From NCBI GenBank assembly GCA_965250215.1, contig CBDFNN010000004.1, forward strand, positions 1 to 64,000: a stretch of 64,000 nucleotides of DNA, given 5' to 3'. The notes under the pieces are model-generated. The model saw nothing but the letters and a program-made list of their open reading frames with translations, had not been told where the DNA came from and did no database searches. The DNA comes from CBDFNN01 sp965250215. GTDB taxonomy: Bacteria > Bacteroidota > Rhodothermia > Rhodothermales > DATKEJ01. The position numbers and the translations under genes are program-made. Shown piece by piece: positions 26,742 to 35,015 of this stretch (the stretch's first letter is position 1; each line of letters begins with the position of its first letter).

Positions 26742-27812
26742 ATCAGAAAAATCATCCACGTAGATATGGATGCCTTCTATGCATCAGTGGAGCAACGAGA
26801 TAATCCGGAGCTCCAAGGAAAGCCTCTGGCTGTGGGTGGTGGATCGAAACGAGGAGTGGTTGCAGCAGCTAGCTACGAGGCCAGAAAATTTGGTGTTCGA
26901 TCGGCCATGCCCTCTGCACGAGCAGCCCGGCTTTGTCCAGATCTCATTTTTGTGAAGCCTCGCTTTGATATCTACCGAGAGGCCTCGCAAATCATTCGAG
27001 AGATATTTCACTCCTATACTGATCTGGTTGAACCTTTGTCACTAGATGAGGCCTATTTAGACGTGACGGAATCGAAAAAAGGACCACCCTCGGCTACACT
27101 GATAGCCAGAGATATAAAGAGGGAAATTAAGGAAGCGACGGATTTGACAGCATCGGCTGGCGTCTCCTACTGCAAGTTCTTAGCGAAGATGGCATCCGAC
27201 GAAGACAAGCCTGATGGCCTGTTCGTCATACTTCCGAAAGATGCCGAAGCCTATATATCGCAACTGGCAATAGGGAAATTTTATGGAATTGGTCCGGCCA
27301 CAGAAAGCCGCATGAAAAAAGTCGGCATTCACAATGGAGCCGATCTTCGATCCAAGGACGAAGCCTTTCTTTCCAAACATTTCGGAAAATCTGGCCGCTA
27401 CTTTTATCGGATTAGCCGAGGGGAAGACAATCGGGATGTAAAGCCTCATCGGATTCGGAAATCCGTTGGTGCTGAAAGAACCTTCTTCGACGATGTCGAA
27501 GACCATAAAGAAATGCTCGAGCGGCTCCTAAAAATTGCCCAGACTGTCGCCGAACGGACCGAAAAAATTGGGGCACGCGGGAAAACGATAACGATAAAGA
27601 TCCGCTATGGAGATTTTGAAACTCATACCAGAAGCAAATCCATCAAAGAGCCGACGGCTTCCTATGAGGAAATTGCTAGTGTCTCACGCAAACTCTTACT
27701 TGAACCCCAACCTCCCGAAAGGGGAGTGCGATTGCTAGGTGTGACCCTATCGAATCTGGTCCACAAAGATGACGAACCAGAGAAAGAAGACCAGTTAAAT
27801 TTGGACCTATAG
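26742..27812 (+). CDS. dinB: DNA polymerase IV (Y family)
   Basis: 356 residues from the proposed start. Translesion polymerase. Conserved blocks: HVDMDAFYASVEQRDNP, GVVAAASYEARKFGVRSAMP, EPLSLDEAYLDVTES (metal ligands Asp-Glu), SAGVSYCKFLAKMASDEDKP and the little-finger domain ending GVTLSNL. The open frame has its first ATG at 26766, which would remove RKIIHVD including the first metal-binding Asp. The family consensus M-R-K-I-I-H-I/V-D lies upstream as ATC-AGA-AAA-ATC-ATC-CAC-GTA-GAT, with ATC at 26742 in the Met position. A stop (TAA 26724-26726) and no ATG/GTG/TTG intervene. Either AUC is used as a start, or the start was mutated and the enzyme is impaired. Confidence 0.9.
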   Translation: MRKIIHVDMDAFYASVEQRDNPELQGKPLAVGGGSKRGVVAAASYEARKFGVRSAMPSARAARLCPDLIFVKPRFDIYREASQIIREIFHSYTDLVEPLSLDEAYLDVTESKKGPPSATLIARDIKREIKEATDLTASAGVSYCKFLAKMASDEDKPDGLFVILPKDAEAYISQLAIGKFYGIGPATESRMKKVGIHNGADLRSKDEAFLSKHFGKSGRYFYRISRGEDNRDVKPHRIRKSVGAERTFFDDVEDHKEMLERLLKIAQTVAERTEKIGARGKTITIKIRYGDFETHTRSKSIKEPTASYEEIASVSRKLLLEPQPPERGVRLLGVTLSNLVHKDDEPEKEDQLNLDL

Positions 27813-27814
27813 CG

Positions 27815-27886
27815 ATCTGGCATCTAGCTACTGGCTGCCAGCTGCTATAGAACAGCAGCCAGAAGCTAGCAGCTAGCATACCAGAT
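27815..27886. repeat. Imperfect inverted repeat between convergent genes
   Basis: Left arm begins ATCTGGCATCTAGCTACTGG, right arm ends AGCTAGCATACCAGAT; the middle pairs GGCTGC..GCTAT with ATAG..GCAGCC. It fills the 82-bp gap between the dinB stop and the stop of the convergent T9SS gene, so a bidirectional terminator is likely. The sequence AGCTAGCAGCTAGC within it is two 7-bp units, akin to the tandem arrays elsewhere. Confidence 0.6.
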
Positions 27887-27894
27887 TTCTCAAT

Positions 27895-29148
27895 TTATTT
27901 CGTCATCGTGACTACTCTATGGGTAGTCCAATTCGTTCCACTGACAGCCAAGATATATTGCCCACTTGGTAGACCATCAAGACTAACCTGAACCGTTTGC
28001 ATTTGGTTTGCCCCGATCTCTCCAGCGAATGGACTAGCCACTAGCTGACCAACTGAATTGAATACATTCAAGCTGACATGTTGGGTCTCCTCAACTCCAA
28101 TCTCCAAGGTCGTGCTTGGATTGAATGGATTTGGATAGGCTTCAGAAATCAGATAACCCTCTGGAACTGTTACTACAGCTTCCACAACATCAGAATATTC
28201 GAAGGCGCCATCGTAGTCGATCTGCTTCAATCTGAAGGAATAGCTTCCAGGCTCAAGATCTGCGATTTCGATACTGTAGGAATTCAACTCCGTCGTTGTA
28301 CCCTTCCCTTCAACCCACGCTTGGCTCATGAACTCAGAACCATCTGATGACATTTCGACATCGAAGCCACTGTTGTTGCTTTCGCTAAGTGTTGTCCACG
28401 CAAGATTGACGACTCCGTCTTGGACAAGTGTCTCGAAACTACCAATTTCCACCGGCAGCCCACCTGGACACGGCGCGCTTACTCCTACGCCAGGATTAAC
28501 AGAAATATTGTCGTAAAATACGGAAGAAGCTCCAGCGGAAAATAGATCCATAGCTCCGATCGTAGGAGTACCTCCACCAGTTATGTGTCCGGTCCATGAA
28601 GCAGTATAAAAAGGTAAGCCGTTGTAGAATACCTGTTGGCTATCTTGGCCAAGATCGATCTCAACTCGAATTTCAGTCCATTGGTCAGCGATATAGGCCT
28701 GCGTGATCCCAACCAATCCGTCATCTATCATAGTACCTCCAGTGAATTGGATTTCGGTGGACCAATTATAGGGCCCAGCGTGGGCGTATTGATTCAGGAG
28801 AATGAAATAGGTTTGGCCTGTCAAACCCGATGGAATAAATTGACAAGCGCGAACGCTCCATTGACCCGAGGTTGGAGGAGTGTAAACCATGACCAAATCA
28901 TCGGTGCCGGTAATCTCGACGGAAGAAGAGGGAGCCTGAGCTGTGGTAGTGGTTGCAGCAAACCCTGGCGTATTATCCCATCCGGCCCATCCGTTGATAC
29001 CATGAAGGTTGGTCCCATTGACATAGGTATCAAAGTCGTCCGACCAAGGAACAGCAGTCTGGGCAAGGGTGATATTGGCTGAAATAATAAGGACGGCAAA
29101 AAAAGTGATGAGCCGTGTCCAGTGTGTCTTTGTATCTCTATTTTTCAT
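27895..29148 (-). CDS. Secreted protein with laminin-G-like domain and T9SS sorting domain
   Basis: 417 residues. Signal peptide (FFAVLIISANITLAQ). The N-terminal 200 residues (PWSDDFDTYVNGTNLHGING, later TEIRVEIDLGQDSQQVFYNG and FYDNISV) look like a concanavalin/LamG-type beta-sandwich. Then the shared module starting LPVEIGSFETLVQDGVVNLA and the sorting domain SEAYPNPFNPSTTLEIGV with the terminal RVVTMTK. Probably a surface-exposed glycan- or protein-binding cargo of the type IX system. Confidence 0.85.
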   Translation of the reverse strand: MKNRDTKTHWTRLITFFAVLIISANITLAQTAVPWSDDFDTYVNGTNLHGINGWAGWDNTPGFAATTTTAQAPSSSVEITGTDDLVMVYTPPTSGQWSVRACQFIPSGLTGQTYFILLNQYAHAGPYNWSTEIQFTGGTMIDDGLVGITQAYIADQWTEIRVEIDLGQDSQQVFYNGLPFYTASWTGHITGGGTPTIGAMDLFSAGASSVFYDNISVNPGVGVSAPCPGGLPVEIGSFETLVQDGVVNLAWTTLSESNNSGFDVEMSSDGSEFMSQAWVEGKGTTTELNSYSIEIADLEPGSYSFRLKQIDYDGAFEYSDVVEAVVTVPEGYLISEAYPNPFNPSTTLEIGVEETQHVSLNVFNSVGQLVASPFAGEIGANQMQTVQVSLDGLPSGQYILAVSGTNWTTHRVVTMTK

Positions 29149-29236
29149 TAGTTGTATGTGCCTCGTTAGTGGTAGGAATTGGATGATCTAATCTAATAGA
29201 GAAATCTATATACAGCAAGTAGAATCTGAAAACCCG

Positions 29237-29256
29237 AATATCGCCTTTGCGATATT
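29237..29256. promoter_or_regulatory. Perfect 8-bp inverted repeat in divergent spacer
   Basis: AATATCGC-CTTT-GCGATATT, about 80-100 bp from the starts of both the T9SS gene (minus) and cutC (plus). Candidate operator or small hairpin; no factor assigned. Confidence 0.4.
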
Positions 29257-29338
29257 AGCATAGCTGCCACCTAGTCGTGTTTAGGAAAGCGGAATCAGTT
29301 TTGCGTGTCCTAGTTTGCGCTAAGCCCTATTATTAGGC

Positions 29339-30034
29339 ATGCTACTGGAAGTTTGCACAGGAGGAGTCGAGGACTCCCTTAAGGCCTATCAATTCGGCGC
29401 AGATCGATTGGAAATCAATTCTGGGCTGGAGCTGGATGGACTAACACCCTCCATCGCTGCAATCCGTCAGATCGTGGCAGGTGTAGGTATTCCTGTCATC
29501 TGTATGATCAGGCCTCGACCGGGAGGTTTCGTTTATTCCGACTCTGAATTCACCTGTATGCTAGAGAACGCCCGAATCTGCATGGAAGAGGGTTGCGCTG
29601 GAATCGCCACGGGAATCCTTTTGGAAAACGGCGACCTCGATGCCGAACGCTGCGACTATCTTCGGAAACACATTGGCGATGGACAATTCGTCCTCCATCG
29701 AGCTTTTGATCAAAGCCCAGATTATTTGCAATCACTGCTAGTCGCCGAAAAAATTGGAACGACTCGAATCTTGACTTCGGGCCGGGGTGAAACGGCATTG
29801 AAAGGACGGGCCGTTTTGAAAGACCTAATCGACAAATCTGTCACAACAGAAATTCTTCCAGCTGTCGGAATCGGAGCCAGCAATGTCGGGGAGTTAATAA
29901 GAGACACAGCTTGCACACAAGTACATGCAGCACTCAGCGATTCAATCGACTCCTCTGAAATATTTGGTCCCTATTCGGCACTCAATGTTGAGAGGCTGAA
30001 ATTGATGAGGAAAACTTTAGATGATATTGCCTAG
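29339..30034 (+). CDS. cutC: CutC family protein
   Basis: 231 residues, TIM-barrel fold. Family signatures: LEVCTGGVEDSLKAYQFGAD at the N terminus, VICMIRPRPGGFVYSD, FVLHRAFDQSPD, RILTSGRGETA. The family is named for copper homeostasis, although a direct role in copper handling is debated. Full length. The next gene starts 14 bp before its stop, so the two are translationally coupled. Confidence 0.93.
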   Translation: MLLEVCTGGVEDSLKAYQFGADRLEINSGLELDGLTPSIAAIRQIVAGVGIPVICMIRPRPGGFVYSDSEFTCMLENARICMEEGCAGIATGILLENGDLDAERCDYLRKHIGDGQFVLHRAFDQSPDYLQSLLVAEKIGTTRILTSGRGETALKGRAVLKDLIDKSVTTEILPAVGIGASNVGELIRDTACTQVHAALSDSIDSSEIFGPYSALNVERLKLMRKTLDDIA

Positions 30035-31205
30035 GCGCTTAGTCATAGCTCTCCTTCTTCTTGTCCCGTGCGGATTACTGGGTCAGTCGCGTATTTGTCC
30101 AGTTGGCGACTATGGCTTCAAAGTTCAGCCTTTGTCCACCAAACTTTTGACGGCCTATCAGGATTCCGTGTTGACCATTGATGTAGTTGTTCACGTTGTC
30201 GCGAACAGCATATTTACTGATATATCGGACGACGCCGTCCATGAGCAAATTGAGGTATTGAATCAAGATTACAACCGGCAAAATCCAGATACCCTAAACG
30301 TACCGAGTATTTTCAGGCATTTGGCTGGTGACGCAGGAATCCAATTTCAACTGGCAAGTAAAGACCCTGAGGGTAACGATACGGATGGGATCCTTAGGAT
30401 TAGAACGACGATTGGCAACTTTTGGACGAGCAGGCGGCTTCAGACGACATCTCGTGGTGGTTCTGATCCCTGGGACCAAAGTCGATATCTGAATATCTGG
30501 GTTACCCAACTTGGCTTGCCTGGCTATGCTTCAACTCCAGACTCCGTGGGTGTCTCACGGCAAGATGGCGTGATGATAGACTACACGGCCTTTGGCACCT
30601 CGGGTCGAGTGCGGCCTCCATTCTTACGTGGAAGAACTACGACTCATGAAATTGGGCATTACTTAGGACTTAAACATATCTGGGGACCCACCGGCCGAGG
30701 TTGTTTGGAGGACGATGGAATCGAAGACACGCCTAACCAGATCAGCAACACTCCACCAAACTCTGTCGGCTGTAGCCTGACCAGGGAGTCTTGTGGTTCT
30801 CGCGACATGCAGACAAACTTCATGGACTATACGGATGATATCTGCATGAATCTATTTACTCATCAGCAGGCCCTGCGAATGCGCAACACTCTTTTGACTC
30901 TCAGAAGCTCGCTTCTGGATCAGGTTATTACATCTAGTGAAACTCTCCCTGCAAATTTGGCAATTGGATTTGATGTCTTTCCCAATCCGAGCTCTGGATT
31001 AATAACAGTCGAACCTAAAAGTCTTCTTGGCGAAAAAACTAGCTTGCGGGTATTAGATTTGTCTGGGCGAGGAATATTGACTCGATTGATCAATCAGAGT
31101 GGGAGAATCAATATTGAACTCCCAGATCTTCCGTCAGGCATTTACATCGTCGAGCTTCAAAGTGGCGACCGCCGCTCCAGTCGATACGTCCAGCTTGTGA
31201 GATAG
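30021..31205 (+). CDS. Secreted M43 (pappalysin-type) zinc metalloprotease with T9SS sorting domain
   Basis: 394 residues. Signal peptide (LVIALLLLVPCGLLGQ). The metzincin zinc site is THEIGHYLGLKHIWG (HExxHxxGxxH) with Met-turn NFMDYTDD, typical of the M43 cytophagalysin group. The C-terminal 80 residues (FDVFPNPSSGLITVEP, then LPSGIYIVELQSG and the YVQLVR end) form a type A sorting domain. Probable surface or extracellular endopeptidase. The start overlaps cutC by 14 bp. Its TAG stop is directly followed by a G-rich octamer array. Confidence 0.92.
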   Translation: MILPRRLVIALLLLVPCGLLGQSRICPVGDYGFKVQPLSTKLLTAYQDSVLTIDVVVHVVANSIFTDISDDAVHEQIEVLNQDYNRQNPDTLNVPSIFRHLAGDAGIQFQLASKDPEGNDTDGILRIRTTIGNFWTSRRLQTTSRGGSDPWDQSRYLNIWVTQLGLPGYASTPDSVGVSRQDGVMIDYTAFGTSGRVRPPFLRGRTTTHEIGHYLGLKHIWGPTGRGCLEDDGIEDTPNQISNTPPNSVGCSLTRESCGSRDMQTNFMDYTDDICMNLFTHQQALRMRNTLLTLRSSLLDQVITSSETLPANLAIGFDVFPNPSSGLITVEPKSLLGEKTSLRVLDLSGRGILTRLINQSGRINIELPDLPSGIYIVELQSGDRRSSRYVQLVR

Positions 31206-31261
31206 GGCTGAGGGGCTGAGGGGCTGAGGGGCTGAGGGGCTGAGGGGCTGAGGGGCTGAGG
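31205..31261. repeat. Octamer tandem array, unit GGGCTGAG (about 7 copies)
   Basis: Perfect array beginning on the last G of the protease TAG stop. Runs of GGGG with CTGA spacers on the mRNA strand match the G-quadruplex pattern. Confidence 0.95.
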
Positions 31262-31358
31262 AAAAATGTTTGACTAAGAAGTAATATGCAAGTTCATTCG
31301 CAAAATACTTCGGAAAAGCCTTCCCTATAAGATAGCTTCAGTGATCATTTCGAAGGGA

Positions 31359-34022
31359 CTATTGGTTAAGCCCCGCAAGTCTTGTCTCAAGATTTTTTGT
31401 CATGGCATCTTCCGGGAAAGACACTCTAAGAATCTCGAGAAGATCGATGATTACTCTTCTAGCTTCCTCCTCTCTACCAAGAGAAATCAATACTCTAGAC
31501 AGCATACTTCGAACTAATAAGGTTCTCCGGTCTTCTGGTCCGTAGTGTTCAGAGCGAATGACGCGCGCTTCTTCTATGACATCATGTGCTTCATCCATTT
31601 CATTTGTCTTAGAAAGCATCTGACCAAGAGCAATAAGAGCCGTGGCCAATCGAGGACTTTTCGATTCACCCGATCCTCGATAGATCTCTATCGCTTCCCG
31701 ATACTGCTTTTCGGCCGTCTCGAAATCTCCTTTACTCTGAAGTATCCAGGCGGTGGAATTTAAGCTAAGCGCGATGATTGGATTTCCATTTCCGTAAATC
31801 TTGCGTCTGATGTCAAGCGCCATGCTTGCCATTTCCTCCGCCATTTCCATGTCTCCAATTCTTTGCAAAAGAAACGAATACCCATTCGCAGTAAGAGCGA
31901 CTGAGGGATGTACCTCCCCATAAATCGCCTGTCGCATTTCTAATGCTTGCTCATAGTAGACACGAGCATTTTCATACTCCTCCTTGGCAGCGAGTAGCGA
32001 GCCTAGATTATGCAAGGTTTGTGCAATGTCACCATGGGGCTCGTCAAGGATTTGTCGCTGGACTAGTAGTGCACTCCGATAGAGGTGCTCTGCTTCAGTG
32101 AAGTTTCTTCTTTCATAGTGCAGAAATGCCAATCTATTTACTGCCAAAGCCACCTCTGAATTGTTTGGACCATAATGCTTTCTCATCAGATCCAAAGCCT
32201 CCTTCATCTCCTCTTCCGCCTCGTCGTAAGCGCCCTGTTCCTGCAGCGAGTATCCGTGATCCATCAAAGCGCGTGCAAGTTTTTCCTCGGGCATATCTTC
32301 TGTCAAAGCGCTGTATACATCGACTGCTTTTTTGAGGAGAGTTTTACTCTCTGACCTTTCACCCGATTGATAAAGCGTCCATCCTAGTTCGTGATAGGTG
32401 TCCGCTGTGGTTTCATGAGAGGGACCGAGTTGTTCAACAAAAACGGCAAGTGATTCGCGGAGTTGCTTCTCGGCCTTGTCATACTGGGCCGCCTTTCGAT
32501 ATATGTTACCAATCTTCAAGTTGAGCTCTGCTGCCACCATAGGCTGATCCTTCATTTCCTCCTCAATTCGCACTACTCCTTTGTCCAACACGTCCTCGAT
32601 TTTTATTTGCTGGTCGGCCGCTTGATTTGGATCAAACTCCTCAAAAAGACCGGTCAAAAAATGCGAAACTGCCAGTGCTCGATCCTTCTCTTCAAGATTC
32701 TTCTGATTCTGAACAAAGAGTATCGCAGAAAATATAGAGCTCAAGGCAAGAGTTCCGATTGTAGCTGCCACGGCGACTTTGTGTCTCCGTACAAATCGAT
32801 CCGTTTGATAGACTATGCTCCCCTTTCGGGCTTGCACTGGCAGCCGATTGAGATAATTGTCGATATCCTCCATAAACTTCTCGGCAGAGGTATAGCGTCT
32901 ATCAGCCTCCTTTCGGAGCGCCTTAAGTACGATGGAGTCTAGATCTCCCCTTAGAGTTCGATAAAGTCTGTCTGGAGACAATGCCCTTTTTTTTCCGATA
33001 ATCACCGCCTGCGAAGTATCTGGACCACCTTCAATTGTGTGTGTCCCCGTTTCCTTCGAAAGAAGGGCAGAAGGTTTTTCAGGAAGGCTGTTTCGAAGAG
33101 TCTCCTCAATTTCTACCGGACTTTTGTTTGAAAACTCCAAGGGTCTCGCACCTACGAGCAGCTCGTAAAGAACTACTCCTAGTGAGTAAATGTCGCTCGC
33201 CGTTGTGATGGGTGCGCCAGTGACTTGCTCCGGTGAGGCATAAGCTGGAGTCAGGAGTAGTCCAATGTTTTGGGTGAAGGCTTCCTCTAAACCAATTAGC
33301 GTAGGATTCAAAACCTTAGCAATTCCAAAGTCCAATAGTTTGACCTCGCCCCCTGGCGTGACAAGAATATTGCTTGGCTTCAGGTCTCTGTGGACAACAA
33401 GATTTTGATGCGCATAGTGAACCGCTTTGCAGACATTTTGAAACATCATCAGACGTTGACGAACATCGAGCTTGTGATCGTCGCAGTAATTCGTGATCGG
33501 AATACCATCCACGAATTCCATCACGAAATAGGAAAGTCCGTCTGGCGTCGAGCCACCATCCAGTAGTTTGGCGATATTGGAATGCGACATAGCTGCCAGG
33601 ATCTGTCGCTCAATTCTAAATCGATGTTGAATATCTCCAGTATCCAGATCCTTTCTCATGACCTTGATCGCGACAAACTGACTAAACTCCTCGTCATTTC
33701 GTCGTGCTAAGTAGACTTTACCCATGCCCCCTCGACCAATCGATCGAATGAGTCTATATGGTCCGATTTGCCGTGGTGTCGATGCCTTTTTAGGATCGCC
33801 GAAATTATTGAGTACACCCTCAGGGATAAGGGGTGAGTCAAGAAATCCCGTATTGTCAGCCGCATCCATCTGACCGAGGAGTCGCATAACTTTCCCTTGA
33901 AGGTCGATATCACCTTTGCACGCCTCTTCCACAAAAGCGGCTCTTGCTTCAGGGGCAAGATCAGCTGCATTATCAAAGATATTGTCCAACAGCACGTTAG
34001 ATGATACTTGATCGGACATCAA
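31359..34022 (-). CDS. Serine/threonine protein kinase with TPR sensor region
   Basis: 887 residues. Kinase domain at about 85-370: GRGGMGKVYLARR (glycine loop), VAIKVM (Lys), HRDLKPSNIL catalytic loop, LLDFGIAKV, and the YASPEQVTG activation segment. A single membrane helix near 415-437 (VAVAATIGTLALSSIFSAIL) is followed by about ten tetratricopeptide repeats predicted outside the cytoplasm. The first 80 residues resemble the N-terminal stretch seen in kinases paired with ECF sigma factors. The gene overlaps the upstream ECF sigma gene by 4 bp. Confidence 0.93.
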   Translation of the reverse strand: MMSDQVSSNVLLDNIFDNAADLAPEARAAFVEEACKGDIDLQGKVMRLLGQMDAADNTGFLDSPLIPEGVLNNFGDPKKASTPRQIGPYRLIRSIGRGGMGKVYLARRNDEEFSQFVAIKVMRKDLDTGDIQHRFRIERQILAAMSHSNIAKLLDGGSTPDGLSYFVMEFVDGIPITNYCDDHKLDVRQRLMMFQNVCKAVHYAHQNLVVHRDLKPSNILVTPGGEVKLLDFGIAKVLNPTLIGLEEAFTQNIGLLLTPAYASPEQVTGAPITTASDIYSLGVVLYELLVGARPLEFSNKSPVEIEETLRNSLPEKPSALLSKETGTHTIEGGPDTSQAVIIGKKRALSPDRLYRTLRGDLDSIVLKALRKEADRRYTSAEKFMEDIDNYLNRLPVQARKGSIVYQTDRFVRRHKVAVAATIGTLALSSIFSAILFVQNQKNLEEKDRALAVSHFLTGLFEEFDPNQAADQQIKIEDVLDKGVVRIEEEMKDQPMVAAELNLKIGNIYRKAAQYDKAEKQLRESLAVFVEQLGPSHETTADTYHELGWTLYQSGERSESKTLLKKAVDVYSALTEDMPEEKLARALMDHGYSLQEQGAYDEAEEEMKEALDLMRKHYGPNNSEVALAVNRLAFLHYERRNFTEAEHLYRSALLVQRQILDEPHGDIAQTLHNLGSLLAAKEEYENARVYYEQALEMRQAIYGEVHPSVALTANGYSFLLQRIGDMEMAEEMASMALDIRRKIYGNGNPIIALSLNSTAWILQSKGDFETAEKQYREAIEIYRGSGESKSPRLATALIALGQMLSKTNEMDEAHDVIEEARVIRSEHYGPEDRRTLLVRSMLSRVLISLGREEEARRVIIDLLEILRVSFPEDAMTKNLETRLAGLNQ

Positions 34023-34627
34023 TTATTCGATTCTAAGGCGAGGAATAATTTCGCCTTTGCTCTTCTCCAGTCTCTTTTGACACTCATCTCAGAGATCCCC
34101 AAGGTGCGAGCCGTCTCATCGATCGATAGCCCGGCGTAGAAACGATATTTGACCACATCTGCCTCTCTGGTAGACACCTTTTCCAAGCCAGTCAAAGCCT
34201 CGTCTAATTCGATGACTCGCTCTGGTGTCATTTCTTCGTGAAAGAAATCATCGACATAAGTCGTGTCCGCGACGCCCCCTCCTCTCTTTATCCTATTTCT
34301 GCGTCGCGCCTCATCAATTAGAATTTGTCGCATCGCCTTGGCAGCGGTTCGATAAAAATGGATTCTATCGTTCCAAACCATTTCTCCGTTAGGGACAAGT
34401 TTTAAGTAAGCCTCGTGCACAAGTGCTCCCGTGGTCAATTCATTATTGACCTCGCCGCTTTTTACTTTATGTGCTAAGGAGCGAAGCTCTTTATAGACGA
34501 TTGGAAAAATCGAGTCTACAACGCGCTCTCCTTTATCCGATGATGCACGTATAATTGCTGTAACATCGGCTTTGGGTTTTTTACTAAGCAAGGCAACTGT
34601 GGGTCTCGGGTGAGAATTACTTACCAA
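34019..34627 (-). CDS. ECF sigma factor, kinase-linked type
   Basis: 202 residues. Sigma region 2 (FPIVYKELRSLAHKV, then RIHFYRTAAKAMRQILIDEA) and region 4 (GLSIDETARTLGISEMSVKR) are clear. The pattern with LVHEAYLKLV and RRRNRIKRGGG matches the ECF subfamily found beside Ser/Thr kinases in Rhodothermota, Planctomycetes and Acidobacteria. No anti-sigma gene is present; control by the 4-bp-overlapping kinase gene product, through phosphorylation, is inferred. Confidence 0.92.
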   Translation of the reverse strand: MVSNSHPRPTVALLSKKPKADVTAIIRASSDKGERVVDSIFPIVYKELRSLAHKVKSGEVNNELTTGALVHEAYLKLVPNGEMVWNDRIHFYRTAAKAMRQILIDEARRRNRIKRGGGVADTTYVDDFFHEEMTPERVIELDEALTGLEKVSTREADVVKYRFYAGLSIDETARTLGISEMSVKRDWRRAKAKLFLALESNN

Positions 34628-34683
34628 TCTACAAAAATCATGCGAGTTTAGGTCTCGTATATTAGTCGAATCGCAAAAGCACC

Positions 34684-35013
34684 ATGATACACATCAATAC
34701 TACGGATCTAGTTGAAAAAGCGGTCACGGACTCGAAAGCCATTATTTTTAAACACAGCGGCTCATGTCCTATAAGCTTTCGCGCTCATCGGCAGGTCAAA
34801 TCATTTGAACAGGACTTTCCTGAGCAGAAGCTCTACATCGTAGATGTAAATCGGCATCGGACACATTCTCTAGATATTGCTGAGCGACTAGATTTGAGAC
34901 ATGAGAGTCCTCAAATCATGTTAGTGGATAGATCAAAAGTGGTGTGGGATGCTTCTCATTTGGGTGTAACATCTGCAGCCATTGAGAGGGCGATAAATCA
35001 AACCGAAGAATAA
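34684..35013 (+). CDS. ytxJ: Bacillithiol-system redox protein YtxJ
   Basis: 109 residues, thioredoxin-like. Signature IIFKHSGSCPISFRAH carries a single Cys in a C-P-I-S motif typical of the YtxJ family, proposed monothiol bacilliredoxins. It implies that the organism makes bacillithiol. It is followed by a phosphofructokinase gene 2 bp downstream, and lies 56 bp from the divergent sigma-factor gene. Confidence 0.88.
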   Translation: MIHINTTDLVEKAVTDSKAIIFKHSGSCPISFRAHRQVKSFEQDFPEQKLYIVDVNRHRTHSLDIAERLDLRHESPQIMLVDRSKVVWDASHLGVTSAAIERAINQTEE

Positions 35014-35015
35014 CG

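Noticed and set aside
28636..29082. 148-codon plus-strand frame
   Set aside because: Antisense shadow of a T9SS cargo gene with a clear signal peptide and sorting domain.
32463..32942. 159-codon plus-strand frame
   Set aside because: It is an antisense shadow of the Ser/Thr kinase gene, whose frame is fully supported.
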